A DNA stretch of 64,000 bases from contig JAVMKO010000005.1 in NCBI GenBank assembly GCA_032164245.1, forward strand, positions 47,756,193 through 47,820,192, written 5' to 3'. This document shows positions 41,778-53,985 of the stretch, piece after piece (positions within the stretch are counted from its first letter, which is position 1; every line of letters starts with the position of its first letter). The position numbers and the translations under genes are program-made. The notes below the pieces were generated by a model. The model had not been told where the DNA came from. It worked only from the letters and a program-made list of their open reading frames with translations, and searched no databases. Origin of the DNA: Sternotherus odoratus (lineage: Eukaryota > Chordata > Testudines > Kinosternidae).

Positions 41778-42641
41778 CTAGCTCATCTGGTGACATGGCT
41801 CAGAGGGTGGCACCATCCATTGTTGGCAATGGCTGCAGATGCTATTCTTCTGGGAGCGCAGCTACAGTCCAGGGGATGCTCGCTGCCTCCCGGCACAGAT
41901 AACAGCTCTGAATGCCACAGTGGGGAGAGGAAGCTGCTAGGAGACTGAAGCTCACTGCCAGAGTTGAGGGGAGGGAGGGGATAGGGAGTAAATAGGACAC
42001 CTAAGGCTGCAGGCAGCCGGAGACTAGCACCTGGTGCTTGCCCAAGTGTTAAGGGCTGGGCTTTAGTGTGCAGGATGGAGTTTAGATCTTGCATGTGGGA
42101 CTCCATGGGAGATAGGGACCGGGAAGGAGGGATACAGTTTGCAGAAGGAAGGCCACAGAGGGCAGGGTAGCTCCATGGAGCAAGGCAGAGCACAATTACT
42201 TTTGGAGATTTGTGAAGTTTCAAATGTTCAATGAGCTGTTAAATTTGGGTGAGTGAGACAAAGCAGGCCATGAATGCTGCCTGTAACGGGTGCATAGGCA
42301 ACATAAAACCCCTCGAAGCAGAGGTATATCATCATTATTGAGCGTTACCAGAGAGTGCTCTCACAGATAGCCTCACAAAGTGTATTTAACAGAATGCATA
42401 GGCAGCTAGATCTTGGGGAAATGCTTATTGTCAGTTGTAGTGCAATTCTTCTTAGAAACTGTGCATAGCACCAGTAAAAGTATATTCACTACGTAGGGCC
42501 TAATCTACATTTGAAAGTTTTATTGGCATAAATATATCAGTTACTAATGTGATTTTTTTTTTTACTGAAATAGTTATACTGGTAAAAGTCCCAATGGGGA
42601 TGCAGTCATATTGGTAGAAAGTGACATACACTGTAATAGCT
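41778..42641. other. Region upstream of PKD2L1, no gene
   Basis: No exon seen. From about 42490 it turns into an AT-rich 'ctaatctacatttg' repeat that the next hAT element split; its continuation is at about 43062-43110. Confidence 0.45.
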
Positions 42642-42649
42642 ATTCCAGT

Positions 42650-43053
42650 CAGGGCAGTGCAAGGATATTTTGCGCCCTAGGCGAAACTTCCACCTTGCCC
42701 TGCCCTTTCCCTCTTCCCCCCCCCCCCCCACATCAGGGGGCGATCCGGACTCAGCCGCGTCCTCCATAGCCACCCCACCCCCGGGTATACGGGCACAGAG
42801 CCCTCACACCCTCCCCCCAGTGGGACACCGAGCCCTCATGCAGCACTGCCCCCCCTCCCAAGGGGACATGAGCACAGATCCCTTGCGTGCCTCCCCACCT
42901 CCGCAGGACATGGGCACGAAGCCCTCGCGCGCCACCGCCACCCCCCCCCCAAGCGGAACACGGGGCTCAGCCACTGCTCCCTGACTTGAGTGCTTTTGGG
43001 CGCCCCCAAATCTTGGTGCCTTAGGTGGCTGCCTAGTGGTTACACCGGCCCAG
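42650..43053. mobile_element. hAT element, 404 bp, perfect 8-bp target duplication
   Basis: It starts cagggcagtgcaaggat and ends tggttacaccggcccag. attccagt is exact at 42642-42649 and 43054-43061. The interior is C-rich with direct repeats of the 'gacacgagccctcgcg' kind. It lies about 900 bases upstream of the PKD2L1 TATA box. Confidence 0.85.
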
Positions 43054-43061
43054 ATTCCAGT

Positions 43062-43837
43062 CTGAAACACCTTTATTCTGCTATTACTGTGCCAGGTAAG
43101 GGGTTCTATTGTATAAGTAACACAGCTTTCTAGTGTAAAAGCCCTGGCTGAATTATTCCTTAGGTGCAAATCTGCTACCTGCAGGTAATATCCACACAAG
43201 CAACCAAATGACCTGGTGTCAGACACATTGCAGAAGCCTCCTGTTTAATAAGGCAAATAGCCTCAGATCCTCCCAAGACTAAAGTTGCTCAAAGGGTGCC
43301 TAAAAGTGCAGGAATTGATTTATTGGGCAGGCTGCGAAACTCTGATGGGCCATTAGCTTGTGATGTTAGACATAAAAGCAAACCTGCCCCCTCATGCCCG
43401 GCAACGCGATGCCACGAGGCATCCTCTCTCGCCGCGATGGCGGAACTGCTGACGGCGCAACCTGGATGTTTTGATCAAGGGATTCTCCGTATCGAGCGCA
43501 GTCAGGTTCCTGGCTCATTACTTCCCCTTTCATTAGTTATTTCTGACAAAGCCAGTCAAGTGTGGAGCTGAACTTGGCAGGGAGCATTTCCTCCACTACA
43601 GGCCCACTGTTTGGCTGCTCCCCTGTGTAGCCTTCCAAGTACTTGCACTAACCTTCTTGGGGATCCAGGGACGGGCCAGTCCCCCATGCCATCAGCTGTC
43701 CGGCTCCATGGACACATGCTCCTATTCCATCAGCATGCCCCTCCACAAGGGCCTGCGCACATAGGCTAGGGAATGATTCCAGTGACTGATGGAACCACCA
43801 CGGAATTGGCTTTGACTAGAGTTTAGTCACTCCCTAG
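43062..43837. other. Intergenic, mostly unique
   Basis: The part at 43380-43520 is richer in CpG than its surroundings and free of repeats I know. No gene is supported. Confidence 0.4.
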
Positions 43838-44020
43838 AGGGGAGGGATAGCTCAGTGGTTTGAGCATTGCCCTGCTAAAGCCAGGATTGTGAATTCAATC
43901 CTTGAGGGGGCCATTTAGGGATCTGGGGTAAAAATCTGTGGGTGAGATTGTGGCCTGCATTGTGCAAGAGGTCAGACTAGATGATCATAATGGCCCCTTC
44001 TGACCTTAATGTCTATGATT
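43838..44020 (+). mobile_element. tRNA-derived SINE with CR1-like tail
   Basis: Box A-like tagctcagtggtttgag at 43848-43864, box B-like ggattgtgaattcaatcc at 43884-43901, and a tail gaggtcagactagatgatc ending ttctgaccttaatgtctatg. It is the best preserved SINE in the window. Confidence 0.92.
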
Positions 44021-44399
44021 CCCCCAGAATGACATACATAGTAGAGCTGGTCAGAAAAGAGAACTTCCACTTGCCAACAACGCTGGCTTTCATTCTGAAT
44101 TGGAACAAAAAGTGAAAGTTTTCACAAGCCAGAATTCCCCAGAATTGTTTGGATTCAGACACACTGAAAAGTTGAATTTGGATAAAATGGAAACATTTGG
44201 TTGAAAAAACATTGAATCATTTTGATTTGATGCCATCTACGTGTTATATTTACACTTCAACATATAAAGATAGCATTAAAATGAATATTCCAGGATCAAA
44301 TACTGAATATGAGCAGGAGTAGTACAATTACTATCATATAAGAGGCAAAATGAAATTAAACAAAGGGATAAAGTCAGAACATTTTTTAGCTTATTGAAA

Positions 44400-44545
44400 T
44401 GAAATGGTTCCTCAGGAAGAGTTTCGTGCAGCTCGAAAGCTTGCTTCTCTCACCACCCGAAGTTGGTCCAGTAAGAGATACTCCCTCCCTCACCTCGTCT
44501 CTCCCATATCCTGGGACCGACAGGGCTACAATACTGCCCACGATC
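44400..44545 (+). repeat. Dispersed repeat, second hammerhead-like family
   Basis: It reads ctcaggaagagtttcgtgc then agctcgaaagcttgcttc, gaagttggtccagtaagag and atcctgggaccgacagggc. The same family is at 5572-5870, where it is interrupted. The first part has the order CU(G)AGGA, short stem, CGAAAGC. Confidence 0.65.
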
Positions 44546-46192
44546 ATAGAAACAGCCGCGTTTTCCAAGCAAGTCAGTGCTTCGTTGGGTGTCCAGGCAC
44601 CAAAGGGTTAACACATTTCATGTCGCCATAGAGATCCCACTAGCTCCACAGTGGAGGGTGGAACTAGTTCTTCAGTGTAAGACTGGCCCTGCAGGGATTT
44701 TGCATTGGCAGAGAGCCACCAGCTGTGCCCCTCCCAGACCCATGCCCTGGGGTGTAGGGTGGCTCAGGGGAGCTGAGCTCATCAGTGCATACGAGGTTTC
44801 CCCTCCCCCGGGAGCTGCAAACTTTCACAACTTCTGCTGCACCCTGGCTCCCTGAGTTCCCAAGTGGGTGGGGGAGGCAGGGCTGGATCGGGCCCCCTGA
44901 GCACGAGAGATGGCTCTGGTGGTTTAACAATAGGGTGGGGTCATCAGCCTTTGCCGAACATGGCTGCCATGGGTGGCAAGAGGAGTTTTGCCATTGACTT
45001 CAGTGGGAGCAGAGTGAGGCCACCCCTGAGCACCCGCTCTGTAACTTCAGCGCCACACAGAGGAGTTTGTTTTCCACGGGTCTTCCCCCGCCCCTTTCCC
45101 CCCACCCACTCCCTCTTGAAACCCGGGCCTGTCTGTCCTCTCACCCCCACTGAGGTGCGAGGTGTGACCCAGAGACTTCAGCGCATTTCGTCCCCATTTG
45201 CCCTAGTAGAGCAGGAATCAGCCCCAGTGAACTACTTCCCTGCCTTCCGGATCTGTGTCAACCCTCCCTCAATGAACAGGCGCGTCGGAGGGAAGAGAAA
45301 CTTTCTGTCCCTCCTGTTCTCTGCTCCAGCAAAGCAAGAATCCAGCCGAGCGCTCAAGAGACCTCTAGGGATGGCACCACACCTCAAGGAACCTGCTCTG
45401 CCCTCCCCTCCAGCCAGCACATGCCTCTGCTGTCGTCTTAGGGCAGCAGCATGCCCCTGTGTGGTGCCCATCTGGAGCCCTCCTGCCCTCTGCCAGCAGG
45501 ATGACTCTGGTAGGTAACCCCGTGATTCACCCCAGAGCAGCCCCACCTCCAGGGCAGGGTTTTGCCATGCTGTTAGCAAACAGCTGGAAAATCTAGGAGC
45601 TGCTTCCAAAGTAGTGCTCAGTTCAGCAGGGTCCACTAGGCTGAAGCCCTGTCAGTGACTGATCTGCACCCCAGCCCTCTACCCACCCGCCGTGCTGCTG
45701 TTCCTTTCACACGGGCTTTATCGCGCCCGGAAGGGCTGCGATACACATTGTACATGTACGCCGGACTCCGGCGTATCAACCTCAAACATCTGGCCGCTCC
45801 CCTCACAATACAGAGAGCGAGGCAGCAGTCGGGGCTCTTTCCCCCCAGCCCAGCTATCTGGCCGGCACAGGAGGATGCCTGAATGTATAACGCCAGCAGG
45901 ACCACGGAGGTTTAATGGGAGGAGCCGGCTATTTCTTTCCCCTAGTGCGTCATATTTTTTTTAACCTTGCAGAGAAATGTTGGTTTGTTTTTAAGCAGCT
46001 GCGTGAATGGACCCCTCCCATGAGCCACGAGTCCTTGTCTAGCTACTCGCCATGTGTTCCGGAAGCAGGCGTGTGAGATCTGCAGGTAGCTTCTCTGTGC
46101 AGCCGTGCAGGAGGCTAAAAAGACAAGATTGCTATTTAATGGTCTGTCCGAGACCTGGGTCAAAGTTCTTAGCTGTGTTACAGTAGATTAGA
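44546..46192. other. Intergenic, no gene recognised
   Basis: The 217-codon frame at 44864-45517 has no domain and is Pro/Ser/Arg-rich; it is probably chance. 45690-45960 is CpG-containing and free of recognised repeats. I searched for the start of SCD, the expected next gene on the plus strand, and did not find it. Confidence 0.4.
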
Positions 46193-46197
46193 GGCCC

Positions 46198-47046
46198 TGA
46201 CATTGGCTCCTCCTTGAGCGCCCTCCTGGGTCAGGCTACAGCATGTCTGCCTCAGTTTCTCCTCCATTCACCCATGAAAGGAGCACAGTCTCACAGTCTC
46301 CAGTACAACCTCCCGCCTTTGGGCACAACTTATTCATCTCCACTAGCACAGTAATTCCCCCAGACCCTTGTAGTAAAACCAGTCTCCAGTTCCCACAGTA
46401 ACCTGAACCACAGCAGTTTCCAATGCCGGGGTGGGGGAGGGGGGGAGGGACACTTCCAGGTCACCCAGGTGAACATCTACCAGCACTCTGTTTGACCCTG
46501 CTCCAGGGAACCACTACCCACCCCTCGAGCCAAGGGAGACCAGTCTCAGGATGTGTTTCCCACAGCCCCAAGTCAGGTCTGCTCAGAGAGAGCTCCCGGC
46601 AGCATTCCACCCGCCAGCCCTCTCTGCCTGCCGGCCCTAAACCTGCATCGGGGAGCTACCCTCCAGCCTCAATCCTCTTGCTCTGGGGTCTGTCTGTCTC
46701 AGCCTCCTTAGTTCAAGCTGACTCTTCCCCTTTTCTCAGAGCCTTCTCCCAAGCCATCTGCTCCTCAGGAGGGCCCAACATTGGTCAGTTCCAGCCAACC
46801 ATCCTCTTCCAGCTCCCACCAGGTCCCCTCTTTCTCTCCCAGGTTCCCTCTACTACCCTAGCACCTCTGTCAAGCCCTTTTCACCAGCTCTCCGCTGCTC
46901 CTCTGTCTCCAGTTGCTCCCCATCTCCTCTGGTCTCCGGCAGTTTTCGCCCACCTGCCTTCTCTTAAGCCCAATTGGGGGTTAACAAATTAGTCACAGGG
47001 ACACTGGCCTCTTCCCTCCGAAAGGGCCAGGTGCCACCCTGTGACA
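46198..47046 (+). repeat. Probable solo LTR, 849 bp
   Basis: It starts tgacattggctcctccttg and ends aggtgccaccctgtgaca. The 5-bp repeat ggccc flanks it at 46193-46197 and 47047-47051. The body is C/T-rich. No internal retroviral sequence is attached. Orientation is arbitrary. Confidence 0.5.
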
Positions 47047-47239
47047 GGCCCCAGCCAAGAACAGGGCCCCACTATGCTGGGCACTGTGCAGACCCATAGG
47101 GAGAGACAGCCCCTGCCCCACGGAGCTTCCCATCAACCAGCTGTCCCGACACGCTGCAGAATCTCTTTTACAGGCTGCCAGACATGGGATTACAAGAGGA
47201 GACAGGACGCCCACGCGCTTGCAGGGAACTGGGAATGAC

Positions 47240-47535
47240 CAGAGCTGCGGGCCCACGCTGGCGCTCCTTTGCTGCTGCGATCTTTCCCTCGCAGCCTTTC
47301 AACCCCCTCAGGGCCGTGCTCCGACCATGCCTCACACGCTCGTGTTCTCCTGCTGCTCGGCTGTTTGCAGTTCACACTCTCCGGTGCTGAGAATTTGGCA
47401 GCCGGGCCTTAGTCACCTGAGCACGAGCCTGGGAACCAGGAGCCCGGGCGCTGTCATGCTCCCTCCATGGCCTTGAGCAAGTCACTTAATCCTGGGGTTT
47501 GTGAAAGTCTCTCACCTGCCTGCTGGGAGATCCAT
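47240..47535 (+). repeat. Low-copy repeat segment B (copy 1)
   Basis: It matches 52352-52640 closely (shared blocks gctcctttgctgctgc, ctcgtgttctcc, cggctgtttg, caggagccc, acctgcctgc). It contains a MIR-like piece near 47440-47500. Origin not identified. Confidence 0.75.
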
Positions 47536-50500
47536 GGTTATACAATGTGTGATCAAGGTTAAAGAGCAGCCTGTGAGAGGGGAATTGTGGGAAGGGGGGA
47601 TAGGCCTCACTCTCCGTGGCTTAGATAATTGCTGTGCCAGAGACTAGGCCTTGACCTCTCCATGCTGGCTGGCTCTGTGGGGGGTTCATGCAGGGAGCTC
47701 CAGGGGTTGCTCCCGCTTCCTGTTGGTTTCTGAGGGCATCACAAGGCTCCAGTGCCCACTGTGGGTCCAATGAGCTACAAAGCCCTTTATGGTTTAGGTC
47801 CCTGTATCCTAGGGATACTGCAGCAGCTCGGCTAGACATACGTGCACCAGCTCCGACTGACCTAGTCCATTAGAAATACTAGCAAAGCTGCAGCAGTGCT
47901 GGTGCGGCTCAGGCTACTCCCCGCCCCCCATAAACCCCCCTCAGAAGCTCTAGGCCTGTAGGCCTCACCCGTCTTCCTGTCCACGTTGCTGGGCCTACAC
48001 TGATGTTTCTAGCCCTCTAGCTTGATCAGACTAGTGTTTGTACCTTCACCCATCAGGAAATTCCACCTTTAAATATCTCCTCGCGCCCATGTGTCAGCCC
48101 TGCAGCTGCAGTCCCTTAGGATTCTTCCGGCTCTGCTGTGAGTTCTACCTGTGCACGCTCGCTGGAGTTCATAGGCCCGGCGCTGTGCTCAGCTACACCC
48201 ACAGGCAAGGAATTTCTCCCAGGAGTCCTCGAAATCTGTTGCACTGCAGAGAGATGGTGGCTGGGACACTTCCTGTCGCCTCTGCACTTTCCACCCGGGT
48301 GAAGAGGTCGGCGTTCAGGTTTTCTGGGGTGCACTGGCGCTGCATTGCCAGTTGACAATGGAGATTTGCTTGGGCTTTTCCAGGTAGTCTTTACGTTGAG
48401 TTTTTCTCTCTTATTCCGAGTAGTTACGGCGGTCCAGTCTGCACCTAAAACGTAAGTTGAGCCAGCTGCATTGCTTGGGGTGTGAAACATTCACACCCCG
48501 GGACAGGTAGCTAAGCTGACCTAAGCCCCAGCAGAAAAACCTCTAGTGCCCATAGCCCCTGAGATACAGCTGATGGTCAGCTTAAAACAACACAAGAGTG
48601 TTCCCCAGCAGGTGGCATCCAAGTCCTTTCTGCTCTGCACCCACACCGCTTTCACCACTCCATCCTCACCCACAGTCTGATACCTCCAGGCAGGGCCCGT
48701 TCTAGTCAATTCCTAGGCCTTTATTAGCACAGCAACGTAGGTGTGAGGCCTATGAAAATGGGACTGAGACCCCAAATCTGCAACAGAGGCAGGGACACCC
48801 CCCCAGCACGGCTCGCACACTGTGTTCGGCGAGGATTTCAGTCTCAGCAACAGCCCCTCCTGCCTGGTGACAAATCTCCAACGCCGGCGACGGGATGCTG
48901 GATGGGGAGAGCTCGGAGTTACTACCGAGAATTCTTCCCCGGGGGTCTGCCTGGTGAGTCTCCCCTACAAGTGCAGGGTCTCACCGATCGCCATATGTGG
49001 GGCCAGGAAGGAATTTTCCCTCAAGTCAGATTGGCAGAGACCCTGGGGGGTTTCGCCTTCCTCTGCAGCGTGGGGCACGGGTCACTTGCAGGTTTAAACT
49101 AGTGTAAATGGTGGATTCTCTGTAACGTGAAGTCTTTACCCATGATGTGAGTATGTCAGTAACTCAGCCAGAGCTAGGGATCTGTTACAGGAGCGTGGGT
49201 GAGAGTCTGTCGCCAGGAGGTCGGACTAGATGATCTCAATGGTCCCTTCTGACCTCCGAGTCTGTGACTCTCGGAGACGAGAACATGTTGCCGTCAGGGC
49301 TAGTTCTCTCCTTCCCCCAGAGTCAGGCAGGGGCATTTCCTAAGTGGGGCGGTCCAGGAGGCCCAGGTTACCCGGCAAGCACAGCATGATCCCAGAAACA
49401 GAAGAGGTGGAGGAGGCCGCGTGAGGAGCCGCTGGCCCAGAGTTTGGAAAGTGGGAGGTGGGCATGACAAATTGGCTGGGACCATCCCCCCCGCCATGGA
49501 AAGACTGGAACCGGCCGGGACCTCTCCCTCCCTCTGCCCATGTTGCACCCCTGGAATGAGGCACGGTGTTTTATCCCTGATCAGCCCAGCCAGTCTCCTC
49601 CCTGCACTCCCCAGCATTTCAGCACTGGCATAGAAAAGGCTTCTGTCCCCCCATCCCTCCCCCCCCCCGGATCACACAGTCACTCCCTTCGGGGGTGGAC
49701 TATGCTTTGTTCCTAGGGCCCTTGATTCTACCTTAACTGTGCACATCACTGTGGTGAGGCTGTGTGCGAATAATACTGAGCCCCTTTCAGCTGCCATGCT
49801 CCATGTGATTTACAAAGGAGATCAGGATCATGATCCCTGTTTTACAGATGGGGAAACTGAGGCACGGCGCAGCACTATGACTTGGCCAAGGTCACCCAGC
49901 AGGCCAGTGGCAGAGCTAGCTCCAGAACCCAGATCTTCTGAGTCCCAACCCAGTGCACCACACAACTGGGCTCTCTGTGCAGGGCTTTCTGGGGTGGTGT
50001 TGGTTTGGATCTGGTCCTCCCAGTGACACATATGTTGGTGTCGTAGGTGCTGGCCTAGTCTGGTGAGCACGTCGTGGGTTGGGGTCAGACTGTTTGTTGC
50101 AGTGGCCAGGAGGCTGCAGGGTTGACCCAGATGGTGATACAGAGGTGGCGATGATGGTTTCTCACTTGGATTTAGTTCTGGGGCCTTGGATCATTAGCGG
50201 CTTTGGCCAAGATGGCCCAAGCCACAGGCTGGGCCTTTTACTACATTTAGCAGGAGACATGAGCTACAGGGTGGAAATCTGGGCCTGCGCAGTGGAGGGC
50301 TGTTCAGGGGTGGCGAGGGTTGTGGAGCCGGGGGTGGGACCTTGCACAGGCTAAGACAGGCACCCCTGGAACTGCAGAGCTTTGGGGAGCCTGGCTGTCA
50401 GGGGCACAGCGGGGTTGTAGTGATGGGGCGATGTGCTGCTCTCGGTTTGCACAGCATGGCAACCCACCACTCTGTGCAGCAAAGCAGCCACAGTATGTCC

Positions 50501-51177
50501 AGCGGCCAGAGAGCTGCCTGCCCATCTTCTTTGGCCAGGGCCAGGAGTGGGCCAGCTCTGACTAGGATCTGCAGGGTGATGACCTGGACTCTGTATGGCT
50601 GATGCAAACCATCTCATCTGCCTTGTGACCTGATTCCTGCTACCACAGAGGCTGAGGCAATGCCAACAGGCAGTTCATAGATAACATGCCGGTTGATGGT
50701 GCTCAAGCCTGCATGGAAGAGTCCCTGGGCTTAGCAGCATCAGTTAAACTCATGCCCTGTGGATGGCTTCCTGGAAGCTCCTCCACTGGTGTGTGCAGTG
50801 GGATGAAAAAAGAGGTGAAGGGGAATGGCAGGCCAGCCCTGGTGGAAGTATAAGGACAGCTCTTCACTGCCCCGTCATTGCCCAAAGAGCAATTGAGGCA
50901 CAATGGTCCCCAGGGGATGCCCTGCCCCTGAATGAGTCCCTGCCACATGGATACAGATGCGGACAAGGCTGGTAGTGGTTGGCAGGGGCATTCCTCAGTC
51001 TGCACAAGCTGCCTGTGCCTCCAGCTATGAACACAGACCAGAGGACACAGAAAGAGAGAAAGAACAGAGTATAGAGCAGGGCCTCCCACTCTGCCAGCCT
51101 CTCTGTGCCACCAGCAGCCCCATCCTTGCAGGCTTTGATTGTGGGGGTTACCCACCTAGGAGTCTAACAGATAGGGA
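47536..51177. other. Intergenic, sparse repeats only
   Basis: Contains a minus-strand MIR-like piece at about 49800-49965 (gttttacagatggggaaac). The frames at 48116-48490 and 50703-51155 have no support. Nothing else is recognised. Confidence 0.4.
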
Positions 51178-51575
51178 CTGTGACTCACCATGGGGAGGAC
51201 GTGCTGATGCTGCAGGTGCAAACGCAACGGTAGCCAAAAGCGCTTTTGCAAGTTGACTCCCCATGAGACCCAACCCATCCCAATGCTCCCCCGCAGCCCT
51301 GCGCGCTGTCACTGGCTGTCAGGGGAAAGGCTGCTCCGATCTCAGAGCGGAGAGAGAACTGGGGGCTGGGACGGGGCCGGTGGAAATGTGCTCAGACACC
51401 ATCTTTGGGAGCAGATTGCCCCATAGCCGAGCACTACAGGGGGTCTTGCACCTTCGTCTAGAGCAGCTGGCACCGGCCACTCGTGGTGGCAGGACACTGG
51501 ACGGGCTGAACCTTGGGTCTGATCCAGTTGGGCGGCCCCTGTGCTCCCAGTCATATGGAGCTCCCTTCTGCCTAT
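51178..51575 (+). repeat. Low-copy repeat segment A (copy 1)
   Basis: It matches 60305-60718 over about 400 bases in the same orientation. Shared blocks include ctgtgactcaccatgggga, gaggacgtgctgatgctgc, ggagcagattgccccatag and ggcaggacactggacgggc. Its homology resumes after the solo LTR. Confidence 0.88.
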
Positions 51576-52308
51576 TGTTACGCTCAAATGCAATTGTAAG
51601 ATCTGTAACTTGTATCATTAAAGTTCTGTGACCTTTTTTGCAGCCTTTGTAACTTCACTTACTGTTAGCCTAGCCTTTTACGTCATAACCTTTTCCAAGC
51701 TCTGTAACCTTTTCAAGTTACCACTTGTAGGAACTGCCAAGCTGTGTAATACCCCATCCCATCAGAGAGAGTGTGAATGAGGGAGTGTGGGTGGAAGATA
51801 AGGGAGTGTGAAGGAGAAAGTGTAGGGGAGGAACTGGAAGGAGGAAGAGCCTGGAGCCAGGAGCCAGATGTGTCTGATATAATCTGCCCGGAGAAGGATC
51901 ATGGAGGGCTGTAAAGAAAAGAGGCATGAAAGGAACAGGGACTGGGGGTGCTTCCCGGTGATGGATACAGAAGGAAAAACTCAAGTGTATGTGACAGGAG
52001 CTGCCCAGTTCTAAAAAGAAGCAGCCACGCACTCAAAAGGGTCCTTGACCTGCTCTTCCGCCTGGATCCATGACCGCAGGTGGACACGCCAGATCCACCA
52101 TGCTTCGGCTTCTCGAATGTTACCAGGCTGTCTTTGGTAACTCTCCGCCTGTGTAAGTGTGTGGCTGCATGGGGGTAGGAATGCGGTGAGTGTGTGTGTG
52201 TGTGTATGAATAAGCTCCTTCCCTTTTCTGTCTGACCTAACAGTGGCATGGTAATAAAACTAATACGAGTGTGACCCTGGGTTGGTTTTGAGGGGAACGG
52301 AGGTAACA
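51576..52308 (+). repeat. Solo LTR, 733 bp, inside the low-copy repeat
   Basis: It starts tgttacgctcaaatgc and ends aacggaggtaaca (TG...CA, with TGTTAC/GTAACA ends). The flanks cctat (51571-51575) and cctag (52309-52313) form a 5-bp duplication with one change. The matching position in the paralogous copy (about 60714-60723) is uninterrupted and reads cctatcccttcc. An AATAAA lies near the 3' end at about 52254-52259. Confidence 0.82.
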
Positions 52309-52313
52309 CCTAG

Positions 52314-52640
52314 CCCTTCCTGGAGCTGTGTTTAGCCCCCTTGAAATCTGTGGGACCATGCTGGTGCTCCTTTGCTGCTGCAATCTTCCCCTGGCTGCCT
52401 TTCAACCCCTCAGTGCCATGCTCCGATCATACCCAGTGCACTCGTGTTCTCCGGCTGTTCGGCTGTTTGTAGTTCACACTCCCCAGTGCTGCAAATTTGG
52501 CAGCCTTAATGAGCTGAGCACAGGCCTGGGAGCCAGGAGCCCAGGCGCTGTCACGCTCCTTCCATGACCTTGAGCAGATCACTTAATCTTGGGGTTAATG
52601 GAAGTCACTCACCTGCCTGCCAGGAGAGTCCTGGAGATAT
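52314..52640 (+). repeat. Low-copy repeat segment B (copy 2)
   Basis: Begins cccttcctggagctgtg, which continues segment A in the copy at 60719-60770, and then matches 47240-47535. So segments A and B were once one unit. Confidence 0.8.
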
Positions 52641-52844
52641 AGAGTGTGATAAGGCATTGTGAAAGATACTTTGAAACAGGGAAATAGTCCTTACTTTCCT
52701 CTCCACGCCCTGTGGTTTAGTTGTTATAATATCCAAAGCTAAATCCTATCCTTGGTGAAGCCCCAAGGAGTTACACCAGGAATTAACTGGGCCCAGAGTT
52801 TCAAAATAGTTGTTCGTTTTGGTTGGTTGTTTCCTTAGATATGT

Positions 52845-52912
52845 TGCCTAGTGGTTAGAACAGAGGACCGGAAGCCAGGACTCCTGGGTTCTCTTACCAC
52901 TGGCTTGCAAAC
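52845..52912 (+). mobile_element. MIR-type SINE head fragment
   Basis: gcctagtggttagaacagag then aagccaggactcctgggtt, directly before the CR1 piece. Confidence 0.6.
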
Positions 52913-53985
52913 CATAAACTTGTAAGGCTGGAAGGGACCTCGAGAGGGCATCCAGTCCATCCTCCCCCATCCCCACACTGAGGCAGGACTAAATATACCG
53001 AGGTTGTCCCTGATACATGTTTGTCCAACCTGTTTTTAAAAACCTCCAAGGGCGGGGATTCCAGAACCCCCTTTGGTAACCGATTCCACTGCTTTACAAT
53101 CAGTATAGTCAGAAAGCTTTTCCCAGCGTCTAACCTAGATCTCCCTTGCTGCAGATGAAGCCCATTACTTCTTGTCCTGCCTTCAGTGGGCATGGAAAAC
53201 AATAGACCACTGTTCTCGTTAGAGCAGCCCTTCAGATATTCCCAGGCTTCTTTTCTCACTTCTAAACATGCCCATTTTCTTTAACCTTTCCTCGTAAGTC
53301 AGGTTTTCTAATATCTGTTTATCATTCTTGTTGCTGTCTCCTGGACTCTCTCCAATTTTCCCACATCTTTCCTAAATACTCGGACTCAAGACTCCAGCTG
53401 GGGCCTCACCAGTGCCCAGCAGGGCAGGACAATTACCTCCCATGTCTTACATAGAACACTCCTGTTAGTACACCCCAGAATGATCTGATCCTTTTCTGCA
53501 GACGCATCCCAGGGTTGGCTCATATTCAGGTTTCGATCCACTATAACCCCCCAGCTCCTTTGCAGCAGTACGACCACTTCGCCAGTTATTTCACGTTGTG
53601 TAGTTGTGCAATAGATTTTTCCTTCCTCGGTGAGGTACTTTGCACTTGTCCTTATTGAATTTCATCTTGCTGATTTCAACCCATCCCCAATTTGTCAAGG
53701 TTGTTTTGTATTCTAATCCTGTCCTCCAAAGTGCTGCAGGTTGTTTTGAATTCTAATCCTGTCCTTCAGTGTGCTGCAGTTCCTCCCAGATTTTATGAGC
53801 AGACTCTGCACTCCATTATCCAAGTCATTAATGAAGATGTTGAATGGTACCAGACCCATGCAGGACCCCACTAAACATGCTCTCCCAGTTTGACAATCAC
53901 TCTTTGGATATGGAGTTTCAACCAGTTGTGCACCCTCTTGGTAGTACATCAATCAGGCTCACAGTTTCACAAGTAGCCTCTAATT
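52913..53985 (-). mobile_element. CR1 LINE 3' fragment, about 1.07 kb
   Basis: The plus strand begins aaccataaacttgtaagg, ctggaagggacctcgagag (the CR1 3' end inverted). The minus-strand frames read CR1 RT C-terminal pieces such as TIVKQWNRLPKGVLE and a QKDQIILGC stretch, with frame breaks. It is truncated at its 5' end. Confidence 0.88.

Noticed and set aside
44864..45517. 217-codon open frame, longest in the window
   Set aside because: No domain, no splice context, low-complexity Pro/Ser/Arg composition and no codon-use pattern. Not supported as a gene.
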